Shown here: positions 45,326 through 58,840 of the stretch, in pieces | How the letters are laid out: each line of letters begins with the position of its first letter | Numbering within the stretch: position 1 is the first letter of the stretch | Source of the DNA: Lepas anatifera | Taxonomy: Eukaryota > Arthropoda > Thecostraca > Lepadidae | NCBI GenBank assembly: GCA_034440635.1 | Contig: JAOTON010001946.1 | Location: 1,146,001-1,210,000, forward strand | DNA length: 64,000 bases | Reading direction: 5' to 3' | The notes under the pieces: generated by a model | Told to the model about the DNA's origin: nothing | The model's input: only the letters and a program-made list of their open reading frames with translations | Database searches by the model: none | Translations under genes and position numbers: made by a program

Positions 45326-46357
45326 CTAACCCGCGCCCCACCGGGGGTCCGGCGCCACCTTCGCCCCACCGGGGGCATCGATGGCCCCCTCTAACTCCGA
45401 AAGTATGGGTGTTAGCGCAAATCTGTAAAGTGCATTAGAAAGCTCGCGTGAATTCAGTAAGAAATTACTTGGCATGTTATAGCGCTCAGGTCAATGGTTT
45501 GACCTCCAGAGGTCAAATTAGGTCAAGATCGGCTATTTTCACTCAAATATGCAATGCTTAAGCAAACTAGGCATAACTCTTGTGCCATTAGAGCTATTGA
45601 GATGTGGTAAAGTACATTGGATAGGAAAATCTCAGACCTTTTCCCGTTATGTTGAACGCAATGACCTCCCGCCAGTGGTTTGACCTCCAGAGGTCACCTC
45701 GTGACCTAAGATGACCTGAGGTCACGAAAGGTCAGAAAGTGACCTTGCCGTATATCAAACGAAAGCTAGTGACGAGACATACACGATGGTGTTTAATTCA
45801 GCGCTCTAGCTTATATAGGTCAAAAGTTATTGTCAAAATACTGTTTTTGACCCCTGGTGACTTTGGATGCCCTTGGAGAGGTCAAAGGGCAAATGTGGCC
45901 CCCTGGAATCCGTTAAAGGGTGTCCAAGAACGCTTTTATGACGAAGCCGAGCATTTTCAATAGTTTTTGTGATTTTTAGATCATAAGACACCTTTTCCCC
46001 ATGCTTTGTCAATGGGAGAGGTCACCTCGTGACATGACCTCAGGTCACGAAATCGAAAAATCCCGGATATACACTTTGTAGACCCTGGAGGGGTCATGAA
46101 GTGTAGGAAGTTTCAAATCGATCGACTTCGAAATGTAGCTCTTACAGAGCTCTAAAGTTGAAGTGAGGTGACCTTGGTTGACCTCGCCTGGTGACCTGAC
46201 CTTAGGTGACCTGGGGTAAAAAACTTCAGGGATGGTGGGAAAATGATGCAGTAAGAGGTAGAGCCCTCAACCGCGGTGCTGCACCTCATCGTTTTTCTGC
46301 TATCCCGGAAAAACCTTAGGGGGGCCATCGATGGCCCCCCGGTGGGGCGAGGGTTAA
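45326..46357 (+). mobile_element. TTAA-2 family element, complete
   Basis: 1,032 bp. Double end at the left (CTAA, then CCCGCGCCCCACCGGGGG, TCCGGCGCCACCTTCGCC, second core, CATCGATGGCCCC). Single end at the right (GGGGGGCCATCGATGGCCCC, then CCGGTGGGGCGAGGGTTAA). The first TTAA has mutated to CTAA. The body is opposite in orientation to 15869-16904 and rich in TGACCT/AGGTCA. Confidence 0.86.
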
Positions 46358-47214
46358 ATGAAATGGCGGATCCATGGGGGCTTGTGGGGCTTGAGCCCCC
46401 GAAATGTCCGAACCCGTTTAGTAAATGAATAGCCGGAGGCTGTCCAGGTGCTGGCGGGGCAAGCTCCCACCCCTTTGCCCCCCACTCCCGAAATTCCAAG
46501 ATTGCAATCGACACATTCAACTATTTTCACCCAACACAAGCTTTATCTCAGCATTAAGTGAACACTCAAAATTAAATTTTATATTATATTTCATTTTCAG
46601 TCGGACAGTAAGCACATGTTGGAGGCATCATCACTCACGCGCCAGCACCAACAGCATTACAGTGCGGAGCTGTTGACAATCTCAGATTCGCAGGACGAGC
46701 TATTCTCTTTCAAAGGAACGAGTCAAATGATTCTATCGATTGTATTTCAATCATTCATGGATGGAAGAACATGCCATTCCTAAACTGGTTTTAGTTTTTC
46801 TTTCCTTGCTATAAGAGTAGGCGTGCTCTGGCGCCGAGCACACCCCACATGATTATGCTCACGAGACAACGACGCGAAAGCAGCCCATACAACATCGCTA
46901 GTTTCCGAGGGGGAAAGTGCTCCAGGCCCGGCATAGCTTGCAATAACGAACGCATTTTCCCATCAATGACTAGGCAACTCCTAGGCAGCAAAGGACAACT
47001 ACGACAGAGACACTACTATCAATTAGTCAGAATTAAGCAACATCCCTACTGATCTACAAGAGGAAGAACTCAAACTTTGTATCAGTTCGTGGCACACTCT
47101 CTAGTATTGGCAGACGAGCATTGATTCTTAGTATTATCATTCTAGTCAGAGACTGGATGGGGGGGGGGGCAGCGGCAGTAGACCAAACCCCTGTCATTTC
47201 CAGATCGTTTATAC
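46358..47214. other. Unassigned stretch, hAT-like start
   Basis: AATGGCGGATCCATGGGGGC then TTGAGCCCCCGAAATG immediately follows the TTAA-2 element and resembles a MITE terminus. The rest has no recognised content. Confidence 0.3.
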
Positions 47215-47306
47215 CTTGACTTGTATACGCCGTCATCCCGATTCCATTGTTTTCGCCATCTGTTGTTGCTGCACCAACAATACGAGCAATAAACCGGGCT
47301 CCATCC
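47215..47306 (-). CDS. Candidate internal exon, unknown protein
   Basis: On the minus strand an acceptor-like CGCATTCAG precedes, and a donor-like TCAAG|GTATAA follows, a 92-bp frame reading DGARFIARIVGAATTDG then ENNGIGMTAYTSQ. Its first base completes the split codon left by the candidate upstream exon (donor at 47542-47541), so the two are phase-compatible. The composition looks protein-like, but I do not recognise a family. Chance open frame or an old gene remnant remain possible. Confidence 0.25.
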
Positions 47307-47541
47307 CTGAATGCGTACACAATCATAGCCACAGGCCCCACACAATACCCACCAACGAAGTGGAGTAGACCGCGTCTCGCTGAAAGCATTCAGTTTGCGC
47401 GTGAGTAGCCTACGCCATTGCTGACATATGAAAAAGGTAATGACACTCAAGCTGGCGAGGCAGAATGTGCGCAACAGCGGGCAGTAGGCCGCGCGTTAGG
47501 GCGCGCCACCGATGGCAACAGTGACCGGTCCCTGCTCTCAC

Positions 47542-47620
47542 CTGGAGCGAGGTTGGAGGCGCTGCACGGAGGCACAGCCAAACTCCGTCACCTGCAACTG
47601 CACCCGTGGCAACACTGCAT
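47542..47620 (-). CDS. Candidate exon with strong donor, unknown protein
   Basis: The minus-strand frame RFDAVLPRVQLQVTEFG then CASVQRLQPRS ends at CTCCAG|GTGAGAG, a good donor in phase 2. Upstream, the same frame meets TGA, and the acceptor is not clear, so the left limit given is only approximate. It pairs in phase with 47306-47215 across a 235-bp gap. Unidentified. Confidence 0.22.
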
Positions 47621-49940
47621 CGAAACGGCCTCAAAATGGCTGGAGTGCCTATCTACTAGTCCTACCGAAAGCTCCACTGACTAGCGTAGCATTCGCGCAC
47701 TCTTCGATCAAGACAACCAGTTGGGCCGGCTCCACGTTTCCTGATCAATAGGAATCGGAAAAATAGTCAATGGGAAACGGGAAAATACAGTGAAAATTGA
47801 CACTAAACAGTATGCACCTTAAATGACTCCACAAAACACCAGCACAACAATGAATGTAACCACCTGGTCCTACCCCAACTCCAACAAATCAGATAACTCG
47901 AACCTGGTCATTACAGTCGATCATATCAGGCAATTCGGCACTTAGCACCGACAAGGCCTTCAGACATGACTCAGCAATGAATGCAGGCATATCAAGATGA
48001 TTTTTTCGACAATGTCTAATGCCAGTAGTTCCTAAGGTCTATTTTAGAACTAAACGGAAACTTTCTAGTTTACAAACAGTACTAACGACTAGGAGGTGAG
48101 GAAATTCGGGCACCCAAAAAGAAAAGTGTACATACTGGCATGACATGTTTGATGATTTAAATATTCGAAAGGCGGTCCAAGGGACCACAAAAGGAATGGG
48201 AAATCAGTGAGTATAGACTCTATACTGGGCTGTTTCTGAATCATCCAATCGCGTATTATCATCGTAATTGCGTATCTACCAACCGTTCGCGAAACCTTTC
48301 TAAACCATAGTCCTTCAGACTAGGCGGCAGCTCGTTGTAAACATTAAGTACCTGCTACCACAGACAGAGAAACACAGCGAAAAGACAGGAAAATGAAACA
48401 ACGCAAAAGCTGCCACCGTACTAGTCATCACTTTACGCGCGACCCATATGAAATAGTTATAGCTATCAGCTGACACTGTTATGGCTTATAAGAATTGGTA
48501 TCGATCCGAGTCAAGAGCTCCTGAAACGAGTCAGCTGCTTGCAAAATCATCAGCTGCGGTGGAAGACAAGGGCCATGTGTCTTCCGCCCTGGTTTTCCGC
48601 TTGTTTTATTTTCATTTTTCGCTGTTGCCCCTAAAATTGTAAGATGGGTGTCTCGATAGAGATCAAGACCACACTCAGGAGTTGGGGTTATTACTTTACT
48701 GAACTGACGGTAGGCACCTAGAATAATGCCAGAATAAAGGATTGTATTGCAACTAGATTGCAAGAAAATCCGAAAAAAGCTACCATAAAAAATCGCGATG
48801 ATTATCGAAGCCTCAACCAGCCGGTCTGATTGAGGGTTTGTCAAGAAGCTTTTTATGCGCAGTTTGATTTTTACCGATGAATATAGATAGAGTCCTTAAA
48901 ATGGTACGCCTGACGCGTAGGACCACGCCCAAATCACCAATTATCGGGAGCTACAAAATACAGATTCAATGGGTGAAACGCGAAGGAGAAATCCTGTCTG
49001 TTACGTGTGTTTCGCAACACGCAAAAACCGGGATGGTACTCAGGCAAATGACCCATCTAACGTAGCCCACGCCCTCTGATACAAATACAGGTCACATTAG
49101 CACGAACAAAATGCTATAGATATTTGATATACGAGTCTGTGAAAAAGCCACAATCATCCTAAATATCTGCAAAAAAACAAGTGGAGCGAAAATATAAACA
49201 TGCATGTCACATGCAGTGGTACGGCTAGCCTATCATCTGCCCAAATACTTGCAAGTTACACTTACATAGATTTCAGGTTTTCTTTTTTTAGAAGTTTCCC
49301 TTGGGAAATTTCTGCCTAGCTCAGACATCCACGCCAATTAAACCCTTTCCACTGCCATTAGAGGAATCAGGTTCTTTTTCTTGACCAATCACAAGCCGAT
49401 GGTCTGGTTTGGCATTCACCATGCCTCGTCTCAATGGGCGTGTCTTCATTTCCCCAACGACAAATGTTTGGTATCACCACAACATAATTTCAACGGTACG
49501 TTTTACTTTTTTGATGGCGAACAATATATCCTAACCTAGATTATCTAGCACGACCATCGTTCAGATCGAGCCTCCACCAATTTCATTACAAAATATCATT
49601 TGAAGACGTCGCGTCGCGTCTACTATCACAGAAGCGTCGGTTATGACCACAGCACTGACAACAAGTCAGCGTCCTCCCATCCTGTCCACGCCAACTCCGC
49701 AGGAAGCCCGGACACTTCCACATGACTGCGGAGCCAGGCGCGGCACCCGCCACATCGGCTGACATCCCATCGCACAGCCCACAGAGGACAGCCGGTGTGC
49801 CAGCAGCCTCCAGGGCTGAATATACCTCAGCAGCGACATCCTTGCTAGCTCATGCCGCCACTGAATATGCCGCATCGTAAACGCTTCTACAGGACCCAGC
49901 AGTGCGTGCGAAACGGCGATATAAGTACCTAAGGGCGCAA
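47621..49940. other. Region 3' of the galactosyltransferase, no recognised gene
   Basis: Likely includes the 3'-UTR of the gene ending at 49941. The frames at 48479-48844 and 49666-49956 (minus) have no identifiable domains. Confidence 0.35.
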
Positions 49941-50722
49941 TCACAAACTCTGCCACCGCTTATAGACAGTGGCAGGCGGCCTCCGGCACTTCACCACGGT
50001 CCTTGGCTTGGGCGTGGGCATCGCGGCGCACCGCTCTCGCACGCCCGGCTCGTGCATACGCCACCATATGTCCCGCAGAGCCCCCGGCTTCATCTCGTGG
50101 CCGGAGACTACGCGGTAGTACTCGCAGGGGTCGCTACCACGGGGAAGTAGCTGAAGCCGGGGTGGTCGGTGGGCGTGATGTCCAGCTGGGCGGCGCAGAT
50201 GCCGGTGAGGAACACATCCTCCAGGTGGTAGAGCCGGGTGCCCAGCGCTGTGCGGTATAGACGCGGCGCGATGCCGCCCCCCAGCACGTACGCCGTACCG
50301 GAGACGTACACGGGAAACCGCCGAAGCGTGAACATGTGTTTCGGCGAGTAGTACTTGCTGTACTTGTCGCGCATCGGCGCCGCGTCGCATATTACCGCAC
50401 CCACAATAATATCCGCATGGCCGGACTGTTCCAAATACGTCACCAGCTTCGGCACGTTTATGTACATGTCTTCGTCTGTTTTGAGAATGTACCGCGGCGC
50501 ACACTGGCTGGTGGACCACTTGAGCATCATGACCGTCTTGAGAGTGAGGTTGCTGTAGACATCGGTGAAGTCCTGTTGCACCAGGTCGCCATGCACCTCG
50601 TTCTCAGCGGCCAGGTTGTCTGACAGCGAGTAGTTGTCGGCCCTGCCCGTCAGGAAGTAGACTAGGGTGCCCTTGGGAAGCGCGGAGGGGGATGCCCACG
50701 TCTCTCGTATGGCATTCCGGGC
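49941..50722 (-). CDS. Beta-1,3-galactosyltransferase-like, terminal catalytic exon (frameshifted)
   Basis: Begins after an acceptor TTTGTGTCGCCAG (AG at 50724-50723) with ARNAIRETW, the hallmark IRxTW of GT31 enzymes. Then come GTLVYFLTGRADN, SNLTLKTVMMLKW, the metal-binding DxD-type motif KTDEDMYIN (about 50479-50453), PVYVSGTAYVLGG and HLEDVFLTGIC (about 50224), all in family order. Near 50,135 the frame breaks: after PGFSYFPVV the family continuation DPCEYYRVVSGHEMKPGALR lies in the frame two bases on, ending in TGA at 49943-49941. Such enzymes are Golgi type II membrane proteins moving galactose (or GlcNAc/GalNAc in close relatives) from UDP-sugar to acceptors. Exact acceptor specificity cannot be told. 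The break is either a sequencing indel or a recent lesion. Confidence 0.88.
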
Positions 50723-50782
50723 CTGGCGACACAAACATGGGGCGATGAGCTCATGCGGCCCCACTACAGCATTTCCTTCCAA

Positions 50783-52829
50783 AATAAAGGCAGGTCAAGG
50801 TCACAAAACGAAAACGTCGGCGGTTTTTTAAGATGGGGCAAAACGATATCAAACCAGCAAGAGATAATTGGCGGTTACAATGAAACAGCACCCAACGCTT
50901 CTTTGTCCAGCTATACTTGTTGACCTTGTGTGAAATAATTGTATTGATTCACTTTAAATGGAGTTTTAAGGAGACAGGCCTTTAAAACGGCTACAGTCGC
51001 CCGGCCAGTTACCTGCAGTCTCTGTCATTACTTCGCTAGTGAGGTGCGGCCATTCTCCCACGGTACCGACTGTCCTTACACATTCGGAGAGTCTGCGTCA
51101 TGTCCAAACAGTGGGGATGCTGGATGGGGGCTTACGATGACGAGAGGTATTCAACATGGGGAACATGGGGTATTACCGCCAGGGTATCAAACGATTGTAT
51201 GAGCGACTTGTTACTTCTACTTATGGGTACTTGAGCTCAGTGTCCCAAAACCTGGGGTGCTGGGTGCAGAACGACACCCAGTCAAGCAGAATTTTCCACT
51301 CACTTTTATATTCTTTTTGCTGAATTTTCCACTCAATTCCAACAATACTACTTACTACTATTGAATTTTACTCAACAATACTTACTACAAAGGCCAGTTC
51401 CATTGCCTCCTCTACCAACGTCCACTGGAAAAAGAGAGCAGTAGAATCGACTAGAAGATCGCCAAATTAACTCGGCTTTTATGGGCTTCTTTCGCTTTTC
51501 TGGAAGAAAATCTGGCGATTTCTATTTTTCTGGCCAATTATACCTGGCATCCTTATCTCCACCGATTTCAGTGGAACAACTGAATCGAAATTCTGGCGCG
51601 GGCAAGACGCTCAGTGCCCCCCGCCCCACCGGAGAAAGTTCCAATGGGTGAACACCGCCACTAAATTCCACCACTCACAAAATTGGTGAGTGGAAAATTA
51701 GACACCCTAGCCTTGTGTTGCCAAAAAAACGAGCTGACCGCTTTGAAAGATACATTTCTGGAAAGCAGTTTATCTGTGCACATGATTTCTAGGCTTACGT
51801 CCTTGAAAAATTGTTTTTGCATTTCTGGTACCGAGAATAGTGAAAAACCATTTTGATCATATTGTTATTAAAAGCAATTATCTTGAAATTTTTATACTAA
51901 GCAGCATATTTTTTGACATTCTATGGTAGAAAATTCACCATTTATTGCGAAGAAAATATTTTGTATCCATATCAGCCCTTCATTGCTGCGTCCACGCCCT
52001 GTGACACCCAAATCCACTCACGACACCCTACGACACCCTAGGCATAAATACCCTGATATTTAAGTTGAACTGAAAGTGTACGGTACTTGAATACATTGAA
52101 ACTCTACATTTTCATTAAATGATTTTTTTGGGAAACAAGAATGCATCCAGTTACCCTTGACACATCGGCACTTTTTTGTATGGCTGGTCTACGGCGTGGA
52201 CTTACCAAATCGCCATCTTTACATCTAGTAAATAAAAGCGGCATCTTTAGGCTTTTTGAAAGCCCGCTTTCTTATTCGTTATCGACAAAATATTATTAGT
52301 CTTCCTCTTGGGGTGCTTTTAGTTGTATAGTTTTCTAGTCTATAAGGATTTAGAAAATTAATTTAGAGCAATTTTTGAAATGCAAATTATGTGGCTCATG
52401 CGACCAGCAAGCGGCAGGCGATCAGAAATTTAAAGTAGCAGTCGCTCTGACGCTGTCGCAACCCGCCGCGCCTGGCTGATTGTAGACGAAAGGAAGAAAC
52501 AGCAGAAAGAAGGCTGTAGTTTGGATTAGATTGATAGAAAGCAGCATATTCATATGAAGGTGAGTGGATATGTGAAGAAGAGCAGGGGAATTGACAGGTA
52601 AAGAAAAGAAACTTTTAGCAAGAGTCTGGAAGAGTTTATTGCCATGAAAGAAAGTTTGTAGTTTCGTCTGGGTTAGTTAAGTGTAAACCAAGGCTCTACT
52701 GGGCCCTAGCATAGGTGTATGCGAGGTGCAGTGATTGAGGTCAGGAGTGGCCTCTAAAATTCCGATAACTATAGCTATAGGAGGGGCGTTGTCCCGGACA
52801 GAAAAACTGTACAGTGTGTGGTTAGATAC
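50783..52829. other. Intronic unique-looking DNA
   Basis: Contains the GCTGAATTTTCCACTC motif (about 51,320) and, near 51,690, GAGTGGAAAATTAGACACCC, its inverted counterpart, suggesting a ~400-bp degenerate inverted-repeat element. GACACCCTACGACACCCTA recurs near 52,024. No gene. Confidence 0.35.
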
Positions 52830-54056
52830 TTAACCCTATTTCCGGCAGGGGGGCTAATATTGCCCCCTCAGGTTTTTCAAGAATATCTCCGAAACGGCTT
52901 GCGATAGAACTTTGAAACTTCCTGACTTTTCCTAAAACTAGTACAGGCAGGTTTTCTGAAATTTTCAAGATTATATATTTACCAGGGGCGGAGCTATGGC
53001 TGGGTTTTTGGGGAGGTTCTATCCACAAACCAAGTATTATCGTATGCGATGGGTTCTTTGTAAAAGGAAGCCGTCTCTGCTGATCCTGATACCAGTTATA
53101 TGGTTTTATTATATCATTTTTATGTGATATGATAGTGCATTCACAATTGTCACTATTTGTATTCATCAGGGCGGTTACGCAGTTCAAAATGGGGGGAATG
53201 TTATCAAGAAGGACTAAACGTTAGTAAGTGAGAAGACTGCTTACAGCCGTGCCAGGGCGAATACAATTGGGTATATGAAAATTCAAAATAGTTATAACCC
53301 AATTCTAGATTACCAGAGGCGTGTCCAGTCACTACACATTTTCAAAATGCATATTCCCAGCCAGTATCACCGCCGCGACTCAATATCGTTGTATATTGAA
53401 AATGTGTTTCCAATCACCCCCACCCCCCACGACGGAGTCCTTGATCCGCCTATGTCACCCCTTTCCCAGAGCTGCCATGGGAGGGTAAAAATTATCGAAA
53501 TAAATTTCAACTAGTCGAGGGACTAATATACTCATGCATACCACTCGCATATTGTTGGTATGTATTTTACCCCACTGTTTTACCTTACTGCATCCGCCCC
53601 TGATGAGTTTTCACTTTTTCATTTATTTATGTGTCAAAGATGCCAAGCAGTATATCACGGCTTCTAATCTGCGTAACAAAACTTTTAGGTTGTATATATT
53701 TCCCTCATAGTCCTGGTCCTGGAACTGCCATTGAATTTCGAATTTTTGCGTAACTCGAGTATATGACAATTTTGGGTCAATTATTTGTAAATCTGAACTA
53801 GTTTTGTGAAAATCGTACAACAGAGACAAGGGTTATGGAAAATCTAAAAATACACAAAAATTGTATATTTTGCACGACCTTCTCCTTAAAAATCAAAATT
53901 TTGAAATTTTCTTTTTTCAAAATAAAGTTTAGCGTCAGGAAATCTATAGCACTTTGAATTTTCAAAATCGGCCGGTTAGATTACGAGATCTTAGGGGGGC
54001 CGATATTGCCCCCTGCCGGAAATAGGGGTGCCGGAGCCTGACGGAAATAGGGTTAA
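52830..54056 (-). mobile_element. TTAA-3 family element, copy 3
   Basis: 1,227 bp with TTAA at both ends. Single end TTAACCCTATTTCCGGCAGG with GGGGGCTAATATTGCCCCC. Double end CCCCCTGCCGGAAATAGGGG, spacer TGCCGGAGCC, then TGACGGAAATAGGGTTAA. Very similar to 29997-31245 in inverse orientation. Confidence 0.88.
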
Positions 54057-55489
54057 TTTTGACACTAGGTATTGCATGAAAAAATCCCTTTTCATCTTTC
54101 ACCACCTGCCGGTCTCGGAGCCCCCCCTCTGCAGAGTTGGTCTAAGGTGGCCCCCGATATTTCGTCTCAGGGGCCCTCAGGGTCCCAGGAGCTGGTCGTG
54201 TGGGAGAGGAGAGGAGGGGCACAAGAGTTGGTCTAGGGAAGCCCCCAAAAGTTTATCTTCATCCCACAAATGTTAGTCTTTGTGGCCCCCAGTTCTTTCC
54301 CCCGAGGGTTGGTCTCAGAGGCCCCCAAAATGTTTTTTATTTGTGGCAATTCACCAATTCCTTAAAAAATTGGAGACTGCATCAGGGGTTTCAGTTGGTA
54401 AATATTTATCTGCTTAACTCAAATTTTTCACATGGTAATGGTCAAACAATGCAGCTTGGGGACGATTTAAAATATTTACTCTGAGAAAATTAAAGGAAAT
54501 ATCCATCCCTCAGTTCAAACAAGGGCTCTGATATTTACCACCTGAGTACCCAAATTGGAAATTTTTTCTCCGCCATACATTTTGAGGGGAATTTTCCACT
54601 CACTCGCCATACATTCCGAGCTGAATTTTCCACTCGACACCCTAGCGCAAAACCTATTTTGGGTCACTGCTTGAGCTAGAAGCTTGACCCTATTGGTCGT
54701 ACAGGAAATTAAACAAATGCCTGAATCAAGAACAGGCAGAGAACACAGCCGATGAACGTGTAAAGGATGGGAGTTTATTTGGCTTTCAAACATAATCCAG
54801 TTCAAACCCAGTGTGACGGACGAATAATGTTTCGACAGACAGAGGGCAGTTAGGGCGCCAGGGGCCGGTATAGGGGGCGCCCAGTTGGTTGATGTGGGCA
54901 CCTGTCACCTGAGCATGCCTGCTTTTCACTTGGTATAAAATAGGACATGACGGGTAAAGAGATGACGGGAAGAGGGGGCGAATAATGCTTTGGAAATTAC
55001 TCTTCCTTCTAATATGAACTTTCCCCATATACCTTGATATGTCGGATCCTAATTTCACAATCAGTGGCAAAAAGCTGTACCGCATAAATGCTGCGAATCT
55101 AGTTTGCATATATGTATTTGCTAACCTTTTCAGTAGAGCGGCAGGCCCAATTGCTGGAGAAGCCTCGTGGAGTTTACAAAAATGTTAAATATTGATTTTT
55201 CTTGCAAATGCTCCAGTACAAAATTTGGTAGATGCCTACCAGATGCTCCACAAAACATTCCCATGATTAGCAGTGGTTTGCTTCAGGTACATGACTGCGC
55301 GGCCCCGCAGTAGCTGGGCCTTATCATTAACTAAGTAGGGATGTTTGTCTGTAGAGATGCCTAGCCTTGTGGCCTAAGAGACCCACACACGAACTGGAGA
55401 GGAAAGATTACGCACTACGGCGTATTCGGAGGACGGGGCTCAAACGTGCGCTCAGCTCCCCTAAAGACCCAGTCACACTACACGATCCC
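54057..55489. other. Intronic DNA with minisatellite-like and tandem fragments
   Basis: 54,110-54,330 carries GTTGGTCTAAGGTGGCCCCC-type units resembling the 41-kb minisatellite. 54,572-54,639 holds two tandem ~34-bp units (CGCCATACATT…GAATTTTCCACTC). No gene. Confidence 0.4.
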
Positions 55490-55880
55490 ACTGTCAGTCG
55501 GAACACACCCCATAGTCTCAGTTAGTAGAGCATTAGGCTTCATCCCGCTGCGCAGGAGCATGCAGTGGTAGTGTATGTGCACTTTGCGCAGGTTTGGGAT
55601 CGGTTCCCCTGAGACGATCCGGCGCTCTATGTTTACCCACGGAGGCCGGCTGGCAACTGGCAAGCGAGGTGTGACCGGAGCGGGGCAGCCGTCCCTGTGC
55701 TTTGTGGGACGTTAAACTTTAGCTTCTAAATCAACCCTTCATCGCGGGAGTTGCTTGTTCGGATGGTGGGGTCGGGGTCTCCGTGACAAGTCCACTGATG
55801 ACTTTAGTGAGGCTCAGATTCCAATAACCGAACTTGCAACAACTTGGAAAAAAGGATAAAAATAAATAAATAAAGTTGGG
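55490..55880 (+). mobile_element. tRNA-derived SINE-like repeat (tentative)
   Basis: AGTCTCAGTTAGTAGAGC resembles a tRNA A-box, and GGTTTGGGATCGGTTCCCC a degraded T-arm/B-box about 70 bp on. A GC-rich body follows with GGGACGTTAAACTTTAGC, a wording common at the ends of invertebrate SINE modules, and an A-rich tail AAAAATAAATAAATAAAG at about 55,857. Only one copy is visible, so this rests on motif resemblance. Confidence 0.4.
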
Positions 55881-56857
55881 GATTTCACTGATTACTAAGT
55901 GTTATTTTGACGTCACATATTGTTAGAAAAGATTAAACATTTATGTTTTAGCCTATGAAAGTGGGGGGAAAATATCGTTTCCTTATTTTCAGACCTTTTT
56001 TGTTCTTTAAATCATTCTTTTTAGAATTTCGACAAAGTAGTTCATTTCCTTTAAGCCCCAAAAATTATTGAATACTGACTGACTATGTTCATTGCGTGCG
56101 TTACGAAGCTGGCTCTCGTAAGAGGAAGAGTCTATGTCTCGTAAGAGTCTATGTCAAGAGGATACAACGATAGTGACTTTTGCCTCTCGCTGATAACGCA
56201 CAGGTGTTAGCAACGGTAGTGCCGAGTGCTCTGACAGGCAAAGCTTCGTGACGTTCTCTAACGGCGCAGTCTGTACCGGACCATCAGGTCTTATTCTCCG
56301 ACACATACCTGACCAACACGTGACAGAAAACAACACTGAGTTTAGGCGGTAGAGTTGCGGCCGTTTTAGAAACATACCAAGCTTCCTTTCTCCAGCCGAG
56401 GCCCTCCATTACTTTGGCTGATAATCGTACACACAGAATCGCACATTTTCCCACTGCAGTTACCGGGTGCGTTTTTACCATTTGGAAGCTGCAGCTACCG
56501 AGCGCCTGTTTTTATCATCCAGACTATCTTCTGCCGCTAGTGCCAATCTCGGATAGGCCACAGTATTGTCCCAGTACAGGCTCTAAGTGCACGCGCCTGG
56601 CGGCCTAGTTCAAAACCAATGCTAAGGTACTCCCATTCACCAAATTTGTCACGGACCTCAGAATCTGTCGAACTGAGGAGTGCTCGGGATTTTGCCATAC
56701 CACGCGTGCAGCTTAAGGGTGCAGAAGTTTAAATCAAGGACCGGGGTTTATGTTTTTTCACATAACATATTTTTTTCACAAAATCGAATGTATCCTATTT
56801 TTCCTACATCTCACCAGCGATACTATATATTATATATTATACAGTATACAGCATACA

Positions 56858-56858
<1 letters not shown>
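55881..56858. other. Intronic DNA, nothing recognised
   Basis: Small internal duplication GTCTATGTCTCGTAAGAGTC near 56,130. No gene. Confidence 0.35.

Positions 56859-56930
<72 letters not shown>
56859..56930. repeat. (TA)n microsatellite
   Basis: About 36 TA dinucleotides, preceded by imperfect TATATTATAC-type DNA from 56822. Confidence 0.95.
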
Positions 56931-56932
<2 letters not shown>

Positions 56933-57770
56933 CTGGCAATGAAAAGTATTCCGTTGAATCTCTGTTTGCAAGCGCTATTTCTAATTTTTTAACACCATCA
57001 AATGCCGGCGAATATTTGGTCATGATGCCGGCGCGGTCATTTCGCGAAGAACGGGAAAGTGAGCTCAGTGGCGTACAAACCAACACGTCAGGGAGGCTCT
57101 GTCGCATAGGTCACCCCGGTTCGCAGTGGAAGGCCCATACATCTATGCATGGGAAAGGTAGATGAAAGTGAGGGCCGATAAGAATTTCACTTTACTCGGC
57201 CAGCGAAATGTAAAAACGAACGTACATCGAGTTACCGTCCGGCTTTTAGTAAGTACCCAATCAACATGCTAATATCTTCGCTTTAAACATGCGCGGCATG
57301 AACAATTGGCACCGAGAAAAATACGGCGGTGCATAATTCGGTATCACACATGCGTCTGTAACGTCTCTTAATCCCATTTTGATTTTACTTAAGCAACTAG
57401 AAAAGCATAGATTTTTCTAATTTCCATGATTTCTTCATATCTTCGAGGATACTTTCCCATATCAAAGGTCATAAAACAGCTAAAAAGGTCATATACAATG
57501 CCGGTAAATAGTTATGCTAGTCATATCGGTACCAAAAAAACGCACAAATCCGATCACCTCATTGCGCCATTACCATCGAGGTATACAGCACAGTGCGTGG
57601 TGGAAGAGGTACCAAAGGGATTAAAAAGATTCCCGATCACCTTAATATTGCACCGTCATAGTCACGCAATGATTCAATGCCACAAAAGGCAAGAGGTGTA
57701 AAAGTGGTAGCAACACCGTGCCGGAATGGTCTTAAATTCCAGCGACGTCCAGACTGCAAAAACGAGTAGT
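56931..57770. other. Intronic DNA between microsatellites
   Basis: Nothing recognised. Confidence 0.35.
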
Positions 57771-58840
<1,070 letters not shown>

